Source: Achatina immaculata | Lineage: Eukaryota; Mollusca; Gastropoda; Stylommatophora; Achatinidae | Length of the DNA stretch: 64,000 nucleotides | Reading direction: 5' to 3' | NCBI GenBank assembly: GCA_009760885.1 | Contig: CM019701.1 | Span: 11,491,963-11,555,962, forward strand | Shown: piece after piece, positions 31,111 through 42,640 of the stretch | How the letters are laid out: every line of letters starts with the position of its first letter | How positions within the stretch are numbered: position 1 is the first letter of the stretch | Notes under the pieces: generated by a model | Told to the model about the DNA's origin: nothing | Databases searched by the model: none | The model's input: the letters and a program-made list of their open reading frames with translations, nothing else | Translations under genes and position numbers: made by a program

Positions 31111-32944
31111 CAATAAAGCCACATTATGCTCATTACAGATGGCTGGCTTAACAGATGAACCCATTCTTTTCGAAGCAATTTTTTTCCTGAATCTTACCAG
31201 AATACTGTGTGAATCCCTCACAATGAGGCTTTGAACTACATCATAAAAAATCTAAAAATTACATTATAGGTCTAGACAAACCAAGTTGAAGGTTGTGTAT
31301 TCTGTAACATTCTGACACTCCAGACATTTCTGGAGTCCAGTGAAGAACTGCAATCACAAAATTAACATCACAAAACATCTGCGTGAGTTAGCGACTACCT
31401 TCAGAGATTACTTCCCTGCACCAAATTCTCCGTGAGTTAGCGACTACCTTCAGAGATTACTTCCCTGCACCAAATTCTGAAAACTCATGAATAAGGAATC
31501 CTTTTCCATGTGGTGGTGCTGTACAGGTAACGAATCTGTCCATGGAAGAGCAAGCTGAATCTGTTGACATATCTTGTGACAGGCCATTGAAAATTTCTGG
31601 TGAGATACCTTTGAAACGTCTCGTTTCATTTTGTTGCACGTGCTTTTGTAAAATAGTATCTCTTATTTATGTGTTCTTATATTATTGACTGCTGTATGTA
31701 TGTTTACATACAACTATGGGGTCAGGCAGATACTTTAGCACACCATGCTCTTGACCTATGAGGGAGGATCCCTATCCCTCAACCCTTACTTTACCCCTAA
31801 TTTACCAATCTTCACTAATGGGAGCTGGCTACATCGCTGCCTGGCTGCTAGGAAGGGTGCTCCATGGAAGCCATTGTGCCTGACCCGTCATCCATCACAG
31901 TTGCTCCCTACCAACTTCAACCCAAGTCCACCTTCAGGTCTGCTACCCCTATTATCCCTCCAGAGCTTGTATATATTTGTCTGCTAATTATCTTACTGGC
32001 ATCTTCACGCAGTCCAAATATCACTGAAATATAGTTTTATCAGGGCAAATCATAAATCATATTTGTTAACTACACCAGACAATACTCCATACAGTACACA
32101 GAACATATCATCTCACGTCACAAAATCATGAGAACATGAATGACAATAATCATAAACAAAACATAATCACGTGTTTCACACCTGTACCAATATTCCTTTT
32201 ACAATCCGTGTACTACTATTGTTGTCCTCCTTAAGGTCTTATTCTCCTATCAGTCCTTTCTCTGCTCTTTTACAGCTGAATACTATTGTTTTAAATCTGC
32301 AAACCTTCCCTTTGGCACACTGGTGTGTTGATACAACATTTACAAGAAGTTGCGCCTTCCTTCTCCCACTTTAAGCGTAACTCGATACGTTCAATCCCAC
32401 AAACTTCAATCATTGCAGAAACTTATCCGCGCCTGCTTTACACTTATCACGGCAAGCAGTGACTTCACAGTTCACATAATTATCCATAATAACTAAGCAT
32501 GATAAATGACACATGTAGTCATATATCCTCAATCAAGGTTTCAATATCAAGTAACCCTGATTACACTTTACATGCAATCAGCGCTGCTACAGACTAACAC
32601 ATGAGTTGCGATGCTGATGTATCAATCATAAAATCAAACTTAAGCAAGAAAAAATGCAAGAAAACACAAACCAAGGTCTTAACCAAAAATACATTTAAAA
32701 AAGGATCAACGTCACAATTTCACGAACTACACACTGGACATGACATTCCACGAAAACTAACAAATATACTCAACTTTTGCCACAAAAGAGGCGGCTCGAA
32801 CAGCACCCTGAGATCATTGCCGACAATTCACAATACTGGACTTATAACATTGTAGGACTACTGGACGATATCACATACGAAAGCTCACTCAGTAAAGACA
32901 TGTGCTGTCGGCCGTGAATGCCTCACGAATAATGACTTGCTCTA
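31111..32944. other. No gene recognised; one 50-bp doubling
   Basis: GTGAGTTAGCGACTACCTTC with its continuation to CACCAAATTCT occurs twice, at 31,382 and 31,432. The rest is AT-rich. Plus-strand open frames of 60-84 codons (31,745, 32,171, 32,601) have no recognisable domain or splice context. Confidence 0.5.
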
Positions 32945-33426
32945 AACACTCTTCCACCCGTCTCACTGACCTAACCTACCACGTGCTCAGGTAACACTCT
33001 TCCACCCGTCTCACTGACCTAACCTACCACGTGCTCAGGTAACACTCTTCCACCCGTCTCACTGACCTAACCTACCACGTGCTCAGGTAACACTCTTCCA
33101 CCCGTCTCACTGACCTAACCTACCACGTGCTCAGGTAACACTCTTCCACCCGTCTCACTGACCTAACCTACCACGTGCTCAGGTAACACTCTTCCACCCG
33201 TCTCACTGACCTAACCTACCAGGTGTCCAGGTAACACTCTTCCACCCGTCTCACTGACTTAACCTACCACGTGCTCAGGTAGCACTCTTCTACCCGTCTC
33301 ACTGACCTAACCTACCAGGTGTTCAGGTAACACTCTTCCACCCGTCTCACTGACCTAACCTACCAGGTGTTCAGGTAACACTCTTCCACCTGTCTCACTG
33401 ACCTAACCTACCACGTGCTCAGGTAG
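32945..33426. repeat. 48-bp minisatellite array (10 copies), each with an E-box
   Basis: Unit CACTCTTCCACCCGTCTCAC, TGACCTAACCTAC, then CACGTGCTCAGGTAA. Seven monomers have CACGTG and three (the sixth, eighth and ninth) CAGGTG, so every monomer has a CANNTG core. The CCTAACCTA word resembles a telomeric TTAGG complement but is too short and not reiterated. Confidence 0.95.
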
Positions 33427-33699
33427 CATCCTACTTCAAGAGAAACTGTGAAAATGGCCTAAACACCTGAACCCTCGAACCGGCCGCGTTGGAACGCTCA
33501 TAGTGACCTTCTTCACACTTTTGTTAACAAAGGTTTCCCACATCTTTTTACATGAAAAATAAACAGGCACGGAAATCTGCTGGACGTTGATCTAGATGTG
33601 AATACAGACATGAAACTTTTCAAAATTATAGGGGTCTGTGGCATGGATTTTTAAACAACAGGGGGGTCCACGGAGTTTTGTTAAATGGGAAACAAGGAC

Positions 33700-34745
33700 A
33701 TTTGACGCGTTGGCGAGATTTTTCAGCTGCCGTGCGTGGAGCGGTGCTTCTCCCGGCCAATGAAGAAAGGTGCAAATGAGGTTGCCGCGCAGCATCATTG
33801 CGGAAAAGTGGTAGAAAGGATAAAGCGAAGCAAACAGTCAAATCACGGCACCTCTGGTATGGAGGTCGGCCACGTCCTGAGTGCAGTCATATCGGGTGAA
33901 ATGCATGAACCGGCTTGTCTCAGAGGTTAAGACACTGCTGGCGAGACTCTTCAAATGCTGTGCGTGGAGTGAAGCTCCTCTCGGTCAAGGAAGAAATGCG
34001 GAAAAGAAATAAAGGTTGCTGTGCGGCGCCGATGGAAAAAGGTGGTGGAAAGTATGTCCAGTAGTATCGCTACGAGAGCTATATTTCGTCCGAAATACAC
34101 CTACACTGGTGAAATATGCCTAAACCGGCACACACCAGGGATGGAACTTGATGGCTAGACATGTCATGCCACCTCCGCTCTAGAGGTCGGTAACGCCTGA
34201 TATACACCCATACTGGTGAATTTTGCCTAAACCGGCTCATACCAGGGGTGAATCTTGAAGGCTATGCATGTCACAGTACCTCTGCTCTAGAGGTCGGTCT
34301 CGTCCCAAACACGCCCATACTGGGATAATGCCTAAACCGGCTCAACCCAGGGGTGGAAGTCACTAGTGGCGAGGATTCGTCCTCCTGGACAAAAGCTCCA
34401 TCCTGGTCACAACTAGGAAGGGTAGCGGCCACGACCGCAAAATGCTGAAGTCGGAGACACTGGACCAGGGAAGTCTAGATAGGCAACCACCTCTCACCCG
34501 GCGGGGATGTTTGCGTATCCTAATCACGCTGAGGTTTTCCGGTGAGAAAGTCCAACTCTGGACTGGATGGGCAACCACCTCTCACCTGGCGGTGATACAC
34601 GGGTATCTCAAAACACGTCGAGGTTTTCCGGTGAGAAGGTCCAACTCTGGCCTGGGTGGGCTACCGCCTCTCACCCAGCGGGGATGCACTGATATCCTAA
34701 ACACGCCGAGGTCTTCCGGTGAGAAAGTCCAACCCTAGACTAAAC
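33700..34745. repeat. Complex imperfect repeats of about 232, 108 and 89 bp
   Basis: Three nested families follow each other. A block starting TTGGCGAGATTTTTCAG (33,708) is repeated diverged at 33,940 (CTGGCGAGACTCTTCAA). A unit of about 108 bp with GCCTAAACCGGC and CTCTAGAGGTCGGT occurs three times between 34,090 and 34,340, with a weaker relative at 33,840-33,930. A unit of 88-89 bp with TTCCGGTGAGAAAGTCCAAC occurs three times (34,533, 34,622, 34,710). They are GC-richer than the flanks. They could be the untranslated end of a LINE, since an AAG-rich tail follows at 34,960, but no coding part is visible. Confidence 0.6.
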
Positions 34746-35400
34746 TGGTGCAATGAAAACCACGGTGTCAAGTAATCCCGCTTCCAAGACCCACCAAGAA
34801 TACAGGCTAAAGCCCTGTGATACTCTGAACCCCTTGTGGTCCTCTCGTGGATCTCGTGTGGTCTTTTCGGGGACCACGGGACCTAACGAGGACCACAGGC
34901 GTAAATTCAGTAGGATCACAGTGCGGTTTTGGTGGTAGAAGCGAACGAATAAGAAGAAGAAGAAAGGACATTGAGAATAAAGTATTAATGCTGGTATTTT
35001 CCTTGAACTGTCCGCACACAGAAGACCACAGCCAGCTTCCTATTTAACTACTTACATTTCTACTTGCAAAACTTTTGTAGCAATCTTGACTGAAGCTTCT
35101 TAGGGCTTACCACTACCTGAGAGACAAACTATTTCGCTGCCTACACTTGTCGTTATTACAGTATAATCATTAATAAATATTAACCAATGATCAAATTGTG
35201 CATGTTATGAAACATACAAGTGATATGTGAGAATGAATTTAAAACATTCACTTGTTATACGATCAATGAATAACACCATCGAGATTTTTAAGCGCATGAA
35301 AGTATCAATAAATGCTAGTCCGAGGTTTTAAAAAAGCACAAATATAGAAAAAAAAACCATTAACGACGACATAATATCAGGAGGAAGCGACATATAATCT
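34746..35400. other. Possible LINE 3' UTR and tail, then AT-rich DNA
   Basis: 34,830-34,900 contains inverted words (GTGGTCCTC, GGACCACGGG, GAGGACCAC). At 34,950-34,968 GCGAACGAATAAGAAGAAGA resembles the end of the Jockey-like element at 49,720-49,740 (CCGAACGAAGAAGAAGAAG). The rest to 35,400 has no recognisable content. Confidence 0.35.
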
Positions 35401-35402
35401 TT

Positions 35403-36640
35403 ATACAGGGTGCTCCAAAAGTTCCTTCACACTTTCCTGGGGTCACCGCAGCAACATACGTCCAGTTACATGGAGAAATTATGTGTTAGTTGTAGGACAC
35501 ATTTCTAGAGAAACTTTCAACTTGTTTGAACCACGCGTCTTCAGCTATTCCGGACAGACCAGAGGGCTCAGCAGGCAAGAAGAGGCAATCAGGAGCAGAA
35601 AAGTTATTTTTGCTGCTGGAACTGGCGAAAACCACCAGTGAGGTCAGGACAGAGTTTTCCTGCACGTTTCGGAAAAAAAAAACATTCTTGACCTACGATC
35701 TGTCATTTGCATCGCCCCTTTGATGAGACGAGTTGCCTGTTCTTTGCCAAGTGCAGTGGACGTCTGTCTACATCATGTGCAGAAGGTGTAGGAAGTCCAC
35801 AAAGTGTTCAGTGCGGTCCACGAAAATCACTTCCAAGAATAGCAGATACGGTAGACAACACTGTGGTCTGTTTTACAAAAGCGCCTTTCCACGCTCCCGT
35901 GCAAGCTAAAGCATGCTTGAACAACAAGTGACAAAGTCGTCAGACATCAATTTTATATCGACTTTCAAAGCAAGATCAAAGTAAGATCAAAGAGGATGTC
36001 TACAGAGAGGGCAAGTGGCAAGGATAAAAGACACAATGCTCGTGTTCGGGGCACAGAACAAAGGTAAACGTCTTATGTGCAGTTTCCAGGAAGAAGGTTT
36101 ATGGACCTTTCTTACTGAGACTCTGGAACTAGTACATCCTATCTCAGCCTGTTAAATGACTGGTTGATACGTCAGCTTCAGGAAGGCAGCCCAAAACCTC
36201 ATTTTTCAGCAAATCAGGTTAATTCCTCACTGGCACAGAGTTGCGCAGGCCATTTTGAAGGCTAACCTGGCCAATCGATGGATTGAAAGAGCTAGTAAAA
36301 AAAATCCTCATTTTCGTTGCCTTGGACTGATACTTTGTGAATTTATTCTTCATTAAAGACACTAGTTCCGTCTTCCTACTTCCACAGGAAGCATTCTGTT
36401 GCTCGAGATGTGTTACAGCAAATCAACAACGTATCCGCATTTGTTGCTGGGCGTAGGCTACATACAACCTTGGAGTAACTCGATGACACTGAAGTGTGAC
36501 TTGTCACTAGTGGGGCTCACATGGAGTCTCTGTAACGTATATAAAAAAAACAACTTTGAGAATTCATCTGCACAGAAACACACAGTTTCTCCACGTAGTC
36601 GCATGTGTCTTCCTACAGTTGGCTCTAGAATATTCTATAA
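35403..36640 (+). pseudogene. Decayed IS630/mariner-superfamily transposon
   Basis: The left end reads TACAGGGTGCTCCAAAAGTT, a start typical of insect-type elements of this superfamily. Coding relics in changing frames follow. An N-terminal part (AEKLFLLLELAKTTSEVRTE, then GPRKSLPRIADTV) corresponds to the helix-turn-helix and SPRKSxRR-like linker. Around 36,195-36,350 LIFQQIRLIPHWHRVAQAIL, NRWIERASKKNPHF and a broken CDFFLWG-like region correspond to the stretch around the second and third catalytic acids. The usual FQQDGAPPH acid is replaced (FQQIRLIPH), so the copy is dead. I could not find the right terminal repeat. Confidence 0.6.
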
Positions 36641-36925
36641 TTAGTTTAAAACTTGTTTAGTGCAAGTTTACAAGTTATATTTAGTGGGAGGAATAATTTC
36701 TTCAGATAGTTACAGACCAACAATCCTTGGCAATGTACTACCGTACTCGAGGCTAATCTAGCTCCCACATCATGACCGCCAACCCAGGTTCTCCCCGCCT
36801 CCTTGGTATATTGTATGCTAATTGTGCCTAAATCCTCAAGCATTCAACCAACACAACAATACACTGACATCCAGTACAAATTACCGAGTATGAATTTAAG
36901 GACACATCATTTTAATCTTACTATA
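36641..36925. other. No gene recognised
   Basis: AT-rich sequence between a transposon relic and a LINE tail; nothing visible. Confidence 0.5.
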
Positions 36926-37601
36926 CGGTTATATCTAAGAAACGCAATCCACCAGCATGCAGTATAAAATTAAGCGGAATTATTCTAAAGCAGGTACAGA
37001 AATTCAAATACCTTGGAGCAGTAATAACTTCAGATGGAAAATACAGATCAGAAATTAGGAACAAAATAAGCCAAGCAAAGACTGCATTTCAGAGAATGAG
37101 AAACATATTATCCAACACATCCTTGTCAATTAATGTTAGAAAACGAGTCCTAAAATGCTATATTGAACCTATCTTGTTATATGAAAGTGAATCATGTACA
37201 ATAGGCAAGTCTGCACAAAAATCATTGGAAGCAGCAGAAATGTGGTTTATTAGAAGAATGTTGCGAATCCCCTGGACAGCAAAAATAACTAATGAAGAAT
37301 GTATGAGAAGAGCTGGAGAGACAAAATATCTTGTCCAAAAAAAAAATAAGAGAGAGACAATGTACTTTCATAGGACATGCAATGAGAAGAGGGAGCATTG
37401 AAAATATTATAACAAGAGGAAAAATAGAAGGAAGAAGATCAAGAGGAAGACCAAGAGAAATGATACTGGACAGTCTGACGAAATAGTGTGAGAGGAGATC
37501 ACGAACTGAACTGATGGCCTGCATGAAGGATCGGGTACTCTGGAGAAGCATAATAACCAACGCCAGTCAGCACGCACATGATGATGATGATGATGATGAT
37601 A
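36926..37601 (+). pseudogene. RTE-type LINE, C-terminal 220 codons and (GAT)n tail
   Basis: Plus strand: VISKKRN-like start near 36,935, ILKQVQKFKYLGAVITSDGK, RSEIRNKISQAKTAFQRMRN, SLSINVRKRVLKCYIEPILL, SLEAAEMWFIRRMLRIPWTA and KITNEECMRRAGETKYL. A frame slip follows at the A-run near 37,338-37,347, and after it GHAMRRGSIENIITRGKIEG, then RPREMILDSL and MKDRVLWRSIITNASQH. It ends in GATGATGATGATGATGATGAT (37,577-37,601). This is the longest copy of the family also seen at 3.5 and 7.5 kb. It lacks everything before the FKYLG block, consistent with 5' truncation on insertion. Confidence 0.9.
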
Positions 37602-39030
37602 CAACACAATAGCACATACAACTGACATTGACATCAGCATGACATCAAGACATGTGTCATCACAATGGACGAACAATTGAATGAACAAAATCAATGCAAT
37701 GCAAATTAAGTAAGCACGTTATCATGTGATAATGACTTCCCATGTTGCATTATTCAAAACCTGATAGACCTGAGGTTCGAACTCTCCTGGCCCTGCACGT
37801 GACCTTCACTACGAATATAACGTGCAGTAGCACGTGCTCCCCGCAGCCACCGCTGCCACATAACTGCGTTGCTGCAGCACAAGATCAGTCTACATGGAAG
37901 CTTAATAACGAATCAAACATGTTGCCCATCTAATATACCGATAAATCACACAGAAAATGATGCAAAGAATGTCCGTAATGATACGTAAATACAGAAACAT
38001 ACATCACAACTTACAGCACAACTACATAATCTTCACCACATGAGGTAGGGTTCTGTGGGGATCGGGCAGAATATGCGAAACACTCGCAATAATCTAAGCA
38101 CATCTAATGCGACATTTCCCGGCCATTTCCTCTATCTAATCGGAGATAAACCAACGTTTCAATATATATCCCCCTCCCCACCCCCACGAAACCAACAACC
38201 AAATCACGTGGACTATGACGCTTCGGTCAAGGTCGTACACTCCTCGATCCAAGCGCGTATCTTCCACATCATCCTCAGAACCATGTTTCCAGTTTCTGTT
38301 TCTGTCTGGAAAACTTCGGTGAAGCTTACTCTTGCTTTGATGTTGCTGCATTGTTCCCACATCCCACCATATCAGAATTATAACTAAACATAGAACAAGT
38401 GTCCTCAGTCTCTGTAACCAGAGAGGAAGATGGAGCTTCCAATGATGATGATGGTCTTAAGAAATTGTTCATAAATTTAACGCAACATTAGTTTTCTGAG
38501 ACTTAATAATAATAATAACAATAATGTTTTTTTTTCACCATAAACAGGCTGGTTTTCATGTATTAAACTGGTTCTGAAAAAGGCACAGAACAAGAATTGG
38601 CACTTTTCATTGCTCTTGTTAGTCTCGCAAAAGCATTTTATACCTGCCACTTGTACCATTGCTGCTCAAGGTGATTGCATCATTCCAGGAGGATATTAAG
38701 GAGCCATCAAACAAATTCAAAGAAGGTCCATTTGATAATTATCAGGTCAAGAGTGAAGTATGCAAAGATGTGCTCTAGCGCCTACCCTGTCCTATTAAAC
38801 TGCGCATGAAAAGGCATCAGTGGTGATGTGATCGCTCGCACACAGACAGATGGCTCATTGTTTAATTTAGCATGTCTTAGAGTCAAGATGACAACAACGG
38901 TTTTAGTCAAGGAGCTTATTTTTAACGAATGAGCCTCTTAAGCTCACAGTATGGCACCTCTACAGACTCAGATTAACAGTATGGCCATAGCATGTGATTT
39001 CTTTTCACTGACGGTAAGCATCCACCAGAC
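37602..39030. other. No gene recognised
   Basis: Several short open frames with no recognisable motif. CCCCCTCCCCACCCCCACG at 38,170-38,188 is C-rich. A small AAT/ATA stretch lies at 38,505-38,525. Confidence 0.5.
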
Positions 39031-39690
39031 GGTAGTTCTTGGACAAGGCATAACAACACAAGGACAGTAGTTCTTGGACAAGGCATAACAAGACAGGGAG
39101 AGTACTTCTTGGACAAGGCATAACAACACAGGGAGAGTACTTCTTGGACAAGGCATAACAACACAAGGACAGTAGTTCTTGGACAAGGCATAACAAGACA
39201 GGGAGAGTACTTCTTGGACAAGGCATAACAACACAGGGAGAGTAGTTCTTGGACAAGGCATAACAACACAGGGAGAGTACTTCTTGGACAAGGCATAACA
39301 ACACAAGGACAGTAGTTCTTGGACAAGGCATAACAACACAAGGACAGTAGTTCTTGGACAAGGCATAACAACACAAGGACAGTAGTTCTTGGACAAGGCA
39401 TAACAACACAAGGACAGTAGTTCTTGGACAAGGCATAACAACACAAGGACAGTAGTTCTTGGACAAGGCATAACAACACAGGGAGAGTACTTCTTGGACA
39501 AGGCATAACAACACAAGGACAGTAGTTCTTGGACAAGGCATAACAACACAGGGACAGTAGTTCTTGGACAAGGCATAACAACACAGGGACAGTAGTTCTT
39601 GGACAAGGCATAACAACACAGGGAGAGTACTTCTTGGACAAGGCATAACAACACAGGGAGAGTAGTTCTTGGACAAGGCATAACAACACA
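39031..39690. repeat. 35-bp minisatellite array (about 19 copies)
   Basis: Unit AGTAGTTCTTGGACAAGGCA followed by TAACAACACAGGGAG, with variants AGTACTTCTT, AAGGAC and ACAAGAC. Since 35 is not a multiple of three, all three minus-strand frames are open for over 220 codons with cycling units (CCYALSKN, VMPCPRTT, LLCLVQEL); none is a credible gene. Confidence 0.97.
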
Positions 39691-39714
39691 GATCTGTCTA
39701 ACACTGAATGAGAA

Positions 39715-40345
39715 CCTACTTGAATCATTAGACCGGTTCAGCTATCTTGGATTTACAGTTACTTTCACCTCCCAGCTGGGAGAATAAATCATTGCACGAT
39801 TAGGAAACACAGCTACAACTTCTCCAGACTAAGGTTAAGAAGGTTAACACTGGCAGTGAGCACTGAAGGAAAAGGGTTTGATTTTATAAGATCTGTGTGT
39901 TTAGCATTCTCTTACATGGATCTGGAGCATGGACATCATATATAGGGCTTTAGAAAAAAAAAAACATGACAGTTTCTATCTTTGCTGCCTTCGGAGAATA
40001 ATGAACATCAAGTGGCAAGATAAAGTAACTAATTCTGAGGTTCTGCAGAGTGTTAAATTTCAGTCAATGATAACGAATTAAGCAGCGGAAGACTTAGATG
40101 ACTGGAACTTGCCATAACAATGGACGGCAACCATACTTCTAATCTGTTAGGTATGACACAAGGGAGGCAACATCGTTTGAGAAGGAAATGAGGACAAAAC
40201 TTGAGAGATTAAACAATTAAAAGATTAAAAGATGCAAGCTCAAGGAAACTGGACCTTGCAGCACAAATATTGCTTGCTGTTATTGCCACCGGCTACGCAA
40301 ATTCAACATTGATAAAGAGTCAGCCATAAGAGGTGCTGTTCAGTA
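39715..40345 (+). pseudogene. LINE C-terminal relic of the FSYLG/NIKWQDKVTN lineage
   Basis: Plus strand with many frame changes: DRFSYLGFTVTFTSQLGE, IIARLGNTATTSPD, ALEKK, MNIKWQDKVTNSEVLQSVKF and, at the 3' end, CCYCHRLRKFNID before a stop. Family members read FxYLGSxVTSxxSLDxEI, then RRILxIxWQDKVTNxEVL, and end in a CxxCHRxFxSRIGL zinc-finger-like motif. All three landmarks are present in the right order and at about the right distance, but reading frames are broken throughout. The usual GRPxLRF block is barely visible. Confidence 0.75.
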
Positions 40346-40417
40346 AGATGATATTTGGCAAAACCAATAACTGCTGATATCTACCTGCTTAAGAACAGTC
40401 TGTTAGGCAAGGAAACA

Positions 40418-40953
40418 ATGCAAATACATTGTTGACTCTATACATCAAATATATTGTTGACTTTATACATCAAATAAATTGTTGACATTATAACCAAATA
40501 AATTGTTGACTTTATACATCAAATAGATTGTTGACTTTATACATCAAATATATTGTTGGCTTTATACATCAAATAAATTGTTGACTTCATACATCACATA
40601 AATTGTTGACTTTATACATCAAATAAATTGTTGACTTTATACATCAAATAGATTGTTGACTTTATGCATCAAATATATTGTTGACTTTATGCATCAAATA
40701 TATTGTTGACTTTATGCATCAAATATATTGTTGAGCTTAAACATCAAATATACTGTTGCCTTTGAACATCAAATATAACGTTGACTTTATACATCAAATA
40801 TAATGTTGACTTTATACATCAAATATATTGTTGACTTTATACATCAAATATATTGCTGACTTTATACATCAAATATATTGTTGACTTTATACATCAAATA
40901 ATATAATATATATAGTATACTTTTTATATCAAATATATTAATGACATTATGTA
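40418..40953. repeat. 25-bp minisatellite array (about 20 copies)
   Basis: Unit TTGTTGACTTTATACATCAA followed by ATATA, with variants AAATAAA, AAATAGA, TTATGCATC. The right end (40,895-40,953) is diverged and very AT-rich. Confidence 0.95.
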
Positions 40954-41811
40954 TCATAAGCCATCTTCTGTTTCAATCACATGGACATTTATTCATAGCC
41001 TCGTCCTTCAGGTAATGGCTATTTATTATTTATGATTGAATTATTACACGGTGTCAACTTTTTTACCATAAAAACAGCGTGTAACAATAATGATTACATA
41101 CATACAAGTACCACTTACATAGTATGCATATTATGGCTGACAATTAGTGTATGTTTTTTAATATAAATTAAATATGCTTTGCGTCATTTATGTGGCTGAC
41201 AGCGCAATCAGTTTGTTTGGAATTAATGTATCTGGTATGTTATCGTCGGGCATATCTAGACAAAAATGTGACGAGGTCACAGACATGAGTTCACTCCCGG
41301 GACGGAAAAAAGCAACAACTGACAAGACCTCTGGGGGTCATGACTCAGATGGGCCCCCCCCCCCCTCCTTATAGTGTCAGGAGTTTAATAAGGCCGAAAC
41401 ACTTGTCTGGGGGGGGGGGGTATGTTACTTCCTCTGGTGATCTGAAGAAGATGTGTTGTTCTGCTCTCTACAGTAGACAGTTTCCTGCTCACATATATAC
41501 GCTCGCGCGCATACATACATACATATGTTTATTGTGCTATCTCCTGTAACTGCGAGCTCGTGTTTTTTTGAAGCTGACGCTGTGAAGATGTTCAGGTACA
41601 CCGTCGTATGGGCTTTGGACCAGGTTATGGCAGCTAATTTTTTCAGTCCCAGAGTACAGCTAAAAAGGCAAGAGGCGTACAACGCTTCTTTAGCAGAGTC
41701 CACCACCATGAGGATTATGGCGATCCTTCCCACGTTACCAAGGCTAGGCCTGTTACTGGGGGTACCAACGAAGAGGTGGGACAGGGTCTTGGTCAGCTAT
41801 GGTTCGCTAAC
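40954..41811. other. No confident gene; C and G homopolymers
   Basis: A 13-C run (41,353-41,365) and a 10-G run (41,411-41,420) lie 45 bp apart. An ATAC-rich stretch sits at 41,508-41,525. A 106-codon open frame (41,525-41,845) starts MFIVLSPVTASSCFFEADAV and enters the following array; no family recognised. Confidence 0.45.
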
Positions 41812-42251
41812 CTGGACGCTAACATATCAGCTACAGGTCATTTAACACTGACGCTAGTATATCAGCTAAAGTCGTTAACACTGACGCTAACATATCAGCT
41901 ACAGGTCGCTAACCCTCATGCTAGCATGTCAGCTATGGTTCGCTAATCATGACGCTAACATATCAGCTGCAGGTCTCTAACCCTGACGCTAACATATCAG
42001 CTACAAGTCGCTAATCCTGACGCTAACATATCAGCTACAGGTCGCTAACCCTGACGCTAACATATCAGATAGAGGTCGCTAACCTTGACGCTAACATATC
42101 AGCTACAGGTCACTAACCCTGACGCTAACATATCAGCTACAGGTCGCTAACCCTGACGCTAGCATATCAGCTACAGGTCGCTAACCTTGACGCTAACATA
42201 TCAGCTACAGGTCGCTAACCCTGACGCTAACATATCAGCTACAAGTCGCTG
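41812..42251. repeat. 34-bp minisatellite array (13 copies)
   Basis: Unit CTGACGCTAACATATCAGCT followed by ACAGGTCGCTAACC. The first three to five monomers are the most divergent (TTTAACACTG, CATGCTAGCATG). Confidence 0.95.
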
Positions 42252-42640
42252 ATTGCCTCATCGGAGAGTGCCTTCACCACACTATACAATGGGACAGCTC
42301 GGCGACGTTTCTTCAAGTGTAAAATAAAAAATGAAATTCTCTGTCGTATTTCAAAGAGATAAAGCAGGTACAACCAAAACAGAGGAAAATCGTACGCGAT
42401 TGGTCAAGATAAAACTTCTGTGTGTTTCGCAAGCTTAGGGTCACATGACTTCCAACCCAAAGTTTGCTCAATTTGTTTGTTTTTTTTTTTTACTATTGGT
42501 CAGAGCGAGAACATGTGAGGCTGGGCTCGGACTAGTGCCATTCTCAAGCCTGATGTGACGCTCTACTGTAAGCCAGTCTACCCGAAGTTGAAGCGCGCGA
42601 TAATGAGGTCACGGTGATATCGTAGGAATCATGGGATAGT
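42252..42640. other. No gene recognised
   Basis: Unique sequence between two arrays, with a T-run at 42,480-42,491. Confidence 0.5.

Noticed and set aside
32945..33426. Telomere-like CCTAACCTA
   Set aside because: Only one and a half units inside a 48-bp monomer.
41525..41845. 106-codon open frame as a host gene
   Set aside because: Its C-terminal end runs into the 34-bp array; no domain, no splice or promoter evidence, and no family that I recognise.
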